Source: Acetobacteraceae bacterium
GTDB taxonomy: Bacteria > Pseudomonadota > Alphaproteobacteria > Acetobacterales > Acetobacteraceae
DNA: 9,483 bases
Assembly: GCA_947446625.1 (NCBI GenBank)
Contig: CANFIE010000125.1
Span: 1 to 9,483, forward strand
Direction: 5' to 3'
The position numbers were made by a program, and so were the translations under genes. This document shows positions 5,948 through 9,483 of this stretch, piece after piece. The notes below the pieces were generated by a model. It had not been told where the DNA came from. It did not search any database and saw nothing but the letters and a program-made list of their open reading frames with translations. The first letter of the stretch is position 1. Each line of letters starts with the position of its first letter.

Positions 5948-6517
5948 ATGCACCTGGCCATGGCGCCCGAGGAAGCCCTGATGCTGGGCGGCATGCTGCG
6001 CGGCACCGCCCGCTACCTGGAATTCGGCGCGGGCGGCAGCACCGTGCTGGCGGCGCATCTGGTGCAGGGCAGCATTACCACGGTGGATTCCTCCACCGAA
6101 TGGCTGGACCGCGTGGCCGCCGCCTGCCCCGCCACCAGCCGCGCCAGGCTGACGCTGCACCATGCCGATATCGGCCCGGTGGGCGAATGGGGGGTGCCGC
6201 TGGACCCTGCTTTGGCACCCTGCTGGCCCTGCTACCATGAGGATGTGTGGACCCGGCAGGAAGCCGCCGCGCCAGAGTTGGTGCTGGTGGATGGGCGGTT
6301 TCGCATAGCCTGTGCCATCCAGGCGCTGCTCCGCACCGCGCCGGGCACCCCGGTGCTGCTGCATGACTACCCCGAGCGCCCGCACTACCACGTGCTGGAA
6401 CGGCTGGCGAAACCCGTGGTGGCCACGCGCAGCCTGGTGGCCTTCACCCGCCGGGTGGATTTCGATGCCGCCCTGGCCCAGGCCATGCTGGCGGCGCATG
6501 CGCAGGATTTGAATTGA
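5948..6517 (+). CDS. SAM-dependent methyltransferase-like protein, function unknown
   Basis: A 189-residue soluble protein with a short class I methyltransferase-like core. YLEFGAGGSTVLAA (EFGAGGS at 25-31) resembles SAM motif I, TTVDSSTEW (D47) the acidic ribose-binding position after strand 2, and LVLVDGRFRIACA (111-123) the strand-4 region. HADIGPVGEWGVPLD (72-86) and LLHDYPERPHYH (137-148) look family-specific and are known to me from small uncharacterised proteins of this kind in proteobacteria. No membrane segment, signal peptide or target-recognition domain is seen, so the acceptor is unknown and methyl transfer itself is inferred. The ATG at 5948 has aagga eight bases upstream, a good start. 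It is 115 bases downstream of rdgB and converges on the LOG gene with a six-base gap, with no terminator visible between them. Confidence 0.75.
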   Translation: MHLAMAPEEALMLGGMLRGTARYLEFGAGGSTVLAAHLVQGSITTVDSSTEWLDRVAAACPATSRARLTLHHADIGPVGEWGVPLDPALAPCWPCYHEDVWTRQEAAAPELVLVDGRFRIACAIQALLRTAPGTPVLLHDYPERPHYHVLERLAKPVVATRSLVAFTRRVDFDAALAQAMLAAHAQDLN

Positions 6518-6523
6518 AATGCT

Positions 6524-7318
6524 CTAATCCTCCCCGCCATCCGGCAGGCTGGGGGTATGCGCCTTCAGGCCATGGGTGGTCATCCAGTCCCAGGCTTCCT
6601 CGGGCGTATCCACCAGCCGGAACAGCGCCAGATCCTCAGGCGCCACCATGCCGTGGCGCAGCAGGGCGGGGAAGTTCAGCACCTCGTTCCAATACTCCCG
6701 GCCGAACAGCGTCACCGCCACGGGCGGCGCCTTCTTCGTCTGCATCAGGGTCAGCACCTCGAACAATTCGTCAAAGGTGCCGAAGCCACCGGGGAAGACC
6801 GCCAGCGCATTGGCCCGCATGGCCAGGTGCATCTTGCGCATGGCGAAGTAGTGGAAGCGGAAGGTCAGCGCCGGGGTGGAATAGGCATTCGGCTCCTGCT
6901 CGAACGGCAGGCTGATGTTGAAGCCGATGCTGGGGGCGCCCACATCGGCGGCGCCGCGATTGGCCGCTTCCATGATGCCGGGGCCGCCGCCCGTGGCGAT
7001 GACATTGTCGCGCAGCTTGCCCTCGGGCGCCAGGGCGCCGCCGCGCAGGCTCACCAGGCTGGCGAAGGCGCGGGCGGTTGCGTACCAATGCGCGTGGTCC
7101 TGCATGGCGCTGCTGCTGGCGTGTTCCGGCGCGGGAATGCGGGCGCTGCCGAACACCACCACGGTGGAGCGCACCCCCCAGTCGCGCAGCGCGTATTCCG
7201 CCTTGGCGTATTCCTGGGCGAAGCGCTGCGGCCGCATTTCGTCGCGCAGCAGAAAGCTGGTGTCCTCCACCGCCAGCTTATAGCTGGGCGAGGCCTTTTG
7301 GGCGCTGTTGTCGGCCAT
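6524..7318 (-). CDS. LOG family protein (TIGR00730-type Rossmann fold)
   Basis: A 264-residue member of the LOG family. Family members act as phosphoribohydrolases on nucleotide 5'-monophosphates (cytokinin riboside phosphates in plants, AMP or similar in bacteria); older 'lysine decarboxylase' labels are wrong. The diagnostic motifs are GGGPGIMEAANRGA (110-123) and PGGFGTFDE (176-184), with FAMRKMH (158-164) between them. It is a longer type, with ~50 residues before the Rossmann core. I chose the ATG at 7318 (MADNSAQKAS): an aagga sequence lies about eight bases upstream. The open frame extends to 7390, but that 24-residue extension is Arg-rich and unlike the family. It is transcribed alone, divergent from the binding-protein operon and convergent with the methyltransferase-like gene. 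Its substrate is not shown here. Confidence 0.92.
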   Translation of the reverse strand: MADNSAQKASPSYKLAVEDTSFLLRDEMRPQRFAQEYAKAEYALRDWGVRSTVVVFGSARIPAPEHASSSAMQDHAHWYATARAFASLVSLRGGALAPEGKLRDNVIATGGGPGIMEAANRGAADVGAPSIGFNISLPFEQEPNAYSTPALTFRFHYFAMRKMHLAMRANALAVFPGGFGTFDELFEVLTLMQTKKAPPVAVTLFGREYWNEVLNFPALLRHGMVAPEDLALFRLVDTPEEAWDWMTTHGLKAHTPSLPDGGED

Positions 7319-7434
7319 GCCGAAGTCCTTTCGGGGGCCGCGTTTTTCTGGTCGGCACCGCTGCGGGGCTGATAGCGCCTGATCGGCCAAGGCGAAATCG
7401 CCGCAGGCCGTGAATCAGTCGCTCAAACCATCAG

Positions 7435-7477
7435 GCTTGAATGTGAATGCTTCAGTATGGAGCAATCACATTCTAGC
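7435..7477. promoter_or_regulatory. Imperfect dyad, candidate operator
   Basis: gcttgaatgtgaatgc (7435-7450) and gcaatcacattctagc (7462-7477) are reverse complements at 14 of 16 positions, with an 11-base spacer. The dyad lies in the 188-base divergent region between the LOG gene and the binding-protein operon, 29 bases before the downstream ATG. This stretch is much richer in A and T than its surroundings. The left arm also contains tgaatg twice in tandem. The symmetry fits a dimeric repressor or activator site, but no regulator gene is in the window and no confident -35/-10 pair is visible. Confidence 0.45.
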
Positions 7478-7506
7478 ATGCGGCAAAACCAACGGGAGAC
7501 AACGCC

Positions 7507-8478
7507 ATGTTCAGCCGCCGCCTGCTGCTTGCCGCCACGCCTGGGCTGCTGGCCGCGCCCGCCCTGGCGCAGCCCGCCTGGCCGAACAAGCCGGTGAAGG
7601 TCATTGTCGGCTTTCCGCCCGGCGGCAGCCTGGATGTGATGACCCGCCTGGCCGCCGAGCAGATGACCCAGCGCCTGGGCCAAAGCTTCATTGTGGAAAC
7701 CCGCAGCGGCGCTTCGGGCAATATCGGCGCCGAGGCCATCGCCCGCGCCCACCCGGATGGCTACACCATCGGCACCGTCAGCATGCACAATGTGGTCATC
7801 AACCCCATGCTGTTCACCCGGCTGCCGTTCGACCCCGAAAACGACTTCGCCTGGATCAGCGCCATGTGGGATTTACCGAATGTGGTGGCGGTCTCGCCGC
7901 AGCATTGCCCGGCGAAAACCCTGGCCGAGTTCATCACCTGGGCCAAGCAGCGGCCTGGTGGCATCAGCTACGGCTCCTCGGGCGTTGGCTCCACCATCCA
8001 TCTCTCGGGTGCGTATCTGCTGGGGCGCAATGGCATTGCCGGCACGCATGTGGCGTTTCGCGGCGCGGCGCAGACCATTCCGGCCATCCTGTCCGGAGAC
8101 ATCCAGTTGGCGGTGGACAACCTGGCCAGCTACACCGGGGTGCTGGCCGATGGCAGCATCCGTGGGCTTGGCATCACCATGCCGGAACGCTGGCCGACGC
8201 TGCCCAACATTCCCACCATGGCCGAGGCGGGGATGGATAATTTCAACGTCAGCCCCTGGCATCTTTGGGCCGGGCCAGCGGGCATGCCGGCGGAAATCCA
8301 GCACCGTATCTCCCGCGAAGTGCGCGCCGCCTGGGCCGACCCGGCACTGCAACGCCGTGCCATTGAGATTGGCGCGCGGTTGACCGGTTCCACACCCGAG
8401 GAAGCCAAGGCAAGGTTGCGGCGAGAAACCCCCGCCTGGGCCGAGATGGTACGGATTTCAGGCGCCAAACCGGAGTAG
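7507..8478 (+). CDS. Tripartite tricarboxylate transporter substrate-binding protein (Bug family)
   Basis: A secreted periplasmic solute receptor of the TctC/Bug family, which usually binds carboxylates or other small organic acids. The 323 residues begin with a Tat-like signal MFSRRLLLAATPGLLAAPALA (twin Arg at 4-5, likely cleavage after ALA). The mature part opens WPNKPVKVIVGFPPGGSLD and includes GASGNIGAEAIARAHPDGY (68-86), YGSSGVGSTIHLSG (155-168), HVAFRGAAQTIPAILSGDI (181-199) and LPNIPTMAEAG (222-232), all classic positions. A gggag ribosome site (7494-7498) fits the ATG. No TctA or TctB membrane protein is encoded nearby, as is common for orphan Bug proteins, so the ligand and partner cannot be assigned. 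The next gene starts five bases after its stop. Confidence 0.93.
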   Translation: MFSRRLLLAATPGLLAAPALAQPAWPNKPVKVIVGFPPGGSLDVMTRLAAEQMTQRLGQSFIVETRSGASGNIGAEAIARAHPDGYTIGTVSMHNVVINPMLFTRLPFDPENDFAWISAMWDLPNVVAVSPQHCPAKTLAEFITWAKQRPGGISYGSSGVGSTIHLSGAYLLGRNGIAGTHVAFRGAAQTIPAILSGDIQLAVDNLASYTGVLADGSIRGLGITMPERWPTLPNIPTMAEAGMDNFNVSPWHLWAGPAGMPAEIQHRISREVRAAWADPALQRRAIEIGARLTGSTPEEAKARLRRETPAWAEMVRISGAKPE

Positions 8479-8483
8479 CCAGG

Positions 8484-9314
8484 ATGAACAGGCGTGGTTT
8501 GCTGCTGGGCGCTGCCGGCCTGTTGCCGGGAGGCGCCGCGCTGGCCCAGGCGCCGCTGCCGGCCGGCATGCCGCCCGCTGGCGCGGTGCGACCCAGCGCC
8601 GCCGTGCTGGCGCAACTGGCGCCCAGCGGCGCGCTGCGGGCCGGGGTGAATCTCGGCAATTTCCTGCTCATCAATGGCCGCACCACCGCCGGGGAGCCAA
8701 GCGGCGTGGCCCCCAGCCTGGCCCAGGCCATGGCCGAACGGCTGGGCGTGCCGCTGCGCCTGGTGCCCTATGCCCGGCCCAATGAGGTGGCCGCCGCCGC
8801 CGACAGCAATGCCTGGGACATTGCGCTGATTGGCGCCGAGCCGCAGCGGGCCGACCGGATTCACTTCTCGGCGGCCTATTGCGAGATTGAGGCGACCTAT
8901 CTGGTGCCGGCTGGCTCGGCCATGACCAGCCTGGAGCAGGTGGACCGGCCGGGGGTGCGCATTGGTGTTTCCGCCGGCGCCGCCTATGCGCTGTGGCTGG
9001 AGCGGAACATTCGCCAGGCGACGCTGGTGCCGGTGCCGGGTGGCGGCGACGCGGCCTTTCGGCGCTTTGTGGCTGACAGGCTGGAGGTTTTCGCCGGCTT
9101 GCGGCCAGGGCTGCTGGGCGATGTGGAGAAGCTGCCGGGGGCGAGCATTCTGCCGGGCCGCTTCATGGCCGTGCAGCAGGCCATTGGCACGCTGAAGCAG
9201 CACACGGCGGCGCAGGAATTCGTCGCCACCTTCGTGGCGGATGCCAAGCGCAGCGGGCTGGTGGCAAGGCTGATCGCGCAGCATCAGGTGCGCGGGCTTT
9301 CAGTGGCGGCGTAA
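8484..9314 (+). CDS. Periplasmic solute-binding protein, SBP_bac_3 type
   Basis: A 276-residue secreted binding protein of the amino-acid-receptor type (family 3), normally partner of a polar amino acid ABC transporter. It begins with a twin-Arg signal MNRRGLLLGAAGLLPGGAALA. The core shows GALRAGVNLGNFLLI, GEPSGVAPSLAQAMAERLGV (the usual G-xxx-G-x-x-x-D-L-A position, with Ser where Asp is common), WDIALIGAEPQRADRIHFSAAY (the 'R-xxx-hFS-x-PY' segment, here with Ala for Pro), and VRIGVSAGAAYALWLE opening the second lobe. The C-terminus is intact. The start at 8484 has ggag (8472-8475) eight bases upstream, inside the end of the preceding gene. It is clearly cotranscribed with the Bug gene and closed by a terminator. 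No permease or ATPase is present. Changes at the two conserved positions make an amino acid ligand uncertain. Confidence 0.85.
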   Translation: MNRRGLLLGAAGLLPGGAALAQAPLPAGMPPAGAVRPSAAVLAQLAPSGALRAGVNLGNFLLINGRTTAGEPSGVAPSLAQAMAERLGVPLRLVPYARPNEVAAAADSNAWDIALIGAEPQRADRIHFSAAYCEIEATYLVPAGSAMTSLEQVDRPGVRIGVSAGAAYALWLERNIRQATLVPVPGGGDAAFRRFVADRLEVFAGLRPGLLGDVEKLPGASILPGRFMAVQQAIGTLKQHTAAQEFVATFVADAKRSGLVARLIAQHQVRGLSVAA

Positions 9315-9335
9315 AAAACCCGCCGGGCGTTTTTT
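9313..9335. terminator. Rho-independent terminator of the binding-protein operon
   Basis: Six A (9313-9318) and ccc (9319-9321), a gcc loop, ggg (9325-9327), a cg bulge and six T (9330-9335) make a stem flanked by A and T tracts. It starts within the TAA stop of the upstream gene. The A/T symmetry means it could also stop transcription arriving from the right. Confidence 0.75.
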
Positions 9336-9483
9336 GGCCTTCGCGGCAAGGATAGCCATCCTTGCCACGGCCCTCAATCGCCGGGCGGCGGGCCTCCGCC
9401 GGCCTTGGCTTCGCGGCATAAGCCGCGGCAGTCATTCGGCTGCTCGGCCCGCAACCTGCGGGCCGCTACCTCTTGGCGCGAAC
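9336..9483. repeat. Hairpin-rich intergenic region
   Basis: Four compact stems follow the terminator: ggcaaggat/atccttgcc (9345-9366, 9 bp), ggcgg/ccgcc (9387-9400), cgcggc/gccgcg (9412-9427) and cggcccgca/tgcgggccg (9445-9465, 9 bp). The 10-mer cttcgcggca occurs twice (9339, 9409). On the minus strand a short frame from 9359 reads MAILAAKAKKRPAGFLRRH across the terminator, but nothing supports it as a gene. The pattern fits a dispersed intergenic repeat or the upstream end of a minus-strand unit. Confidence 0.5.

Noticed and set aside
6557..7372. 271-codon + strand open frame opposite the LOG gene
   Set aside because: The minus strand carries the full LOG signatures; the + frame has none and is a mirror of its codon bias.
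8130..9284. 384-codon minus-strand open frame opposite the two binding-protein genes
   Set aside because: It spans two unrelated genes and the gap between them, with a Gln/His/Arg-rich translation and no domain.
9163..9435. 90-codon minus-strand open frame at the right end
   Set aside because: Half of it is antisense to the binding-protein gene and it runs through the terminator hairpin; no ribosome site or domain is visible.

Overview
This is a high-GC, gene-dense window from an alphaproteobacterium. Hopanoid genes, an rph-rdgB pair, Bug-type binding proteins and Tat-like signal peptides fit the Rhodospirillales, probably Acetobacteraceae. That placement is inference from gene content and protein style, not from a marker search.

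Positions 1-4419 hold hopanoid genes. shc (squalene-hopene cyclase) and hpnG (adenosylhopane nucleoside phosphorylase) are intact on the + strand. Upstream of them hpnA (sugar epimerase) and hpnB (family 2 glycosyltransferase) are rearranged. The C-terminal third of hpnA and the first 38 codons of hpnB lie on the minus strand (1-408), while the rest of hpnB runs on the + strand from about 404 to 1456. Flipping 1-408 at a 6-bp inverted repeat (ggcagg at 1-6, cctgcc at 403-408) restores an hpnA-hpnB pair with an ATGA start/stop overlap and a 387-residue HpnB. The window begins exactly at this breakpoint, so an inverted chimera at a contig end is at least as likely as a real inversion. hpnB ends inside a three-copy 24-nt repeat, each copy reading (R/C)AD(G/S)AGK-stop. 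hpnC, hpnD, hpnE and hpnH are not in the window.

Positions 4466-5832 carry the housekeeping pair rph (RNase PH) and rdgB (dITP/XTP pyrophosphatase), almost certainly cotranscribed. A structured gap (5833-5947) leads to a small SAM-methyltransferase-like gene of unknown function (5948-6517). It converges, with a 6-base gap, on a minus-strand LOG-family gene (6524-7318).

A divergent intergenic region with a clear 16-bp imperfect dyad (7435-7477) precedes a two-gene operon for secreted solute-binding proteins of two different families: a tripartite-tricarboxylate (Bug) type and an SBP_bac_3 type. The operon ends in a rho-independent terminator (9313-9335). The last 148 bases are a run of hairpins with no convincing gene.

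No gene-free stretch exceeds 300 bases. I saw no tRNA, rRNA, CRISPR array, insertion sequence or prophage gene. The long antisense open frames over shc, rph, rdgB, the LOG gene and the last operon are GC-bias shadows and are left out.
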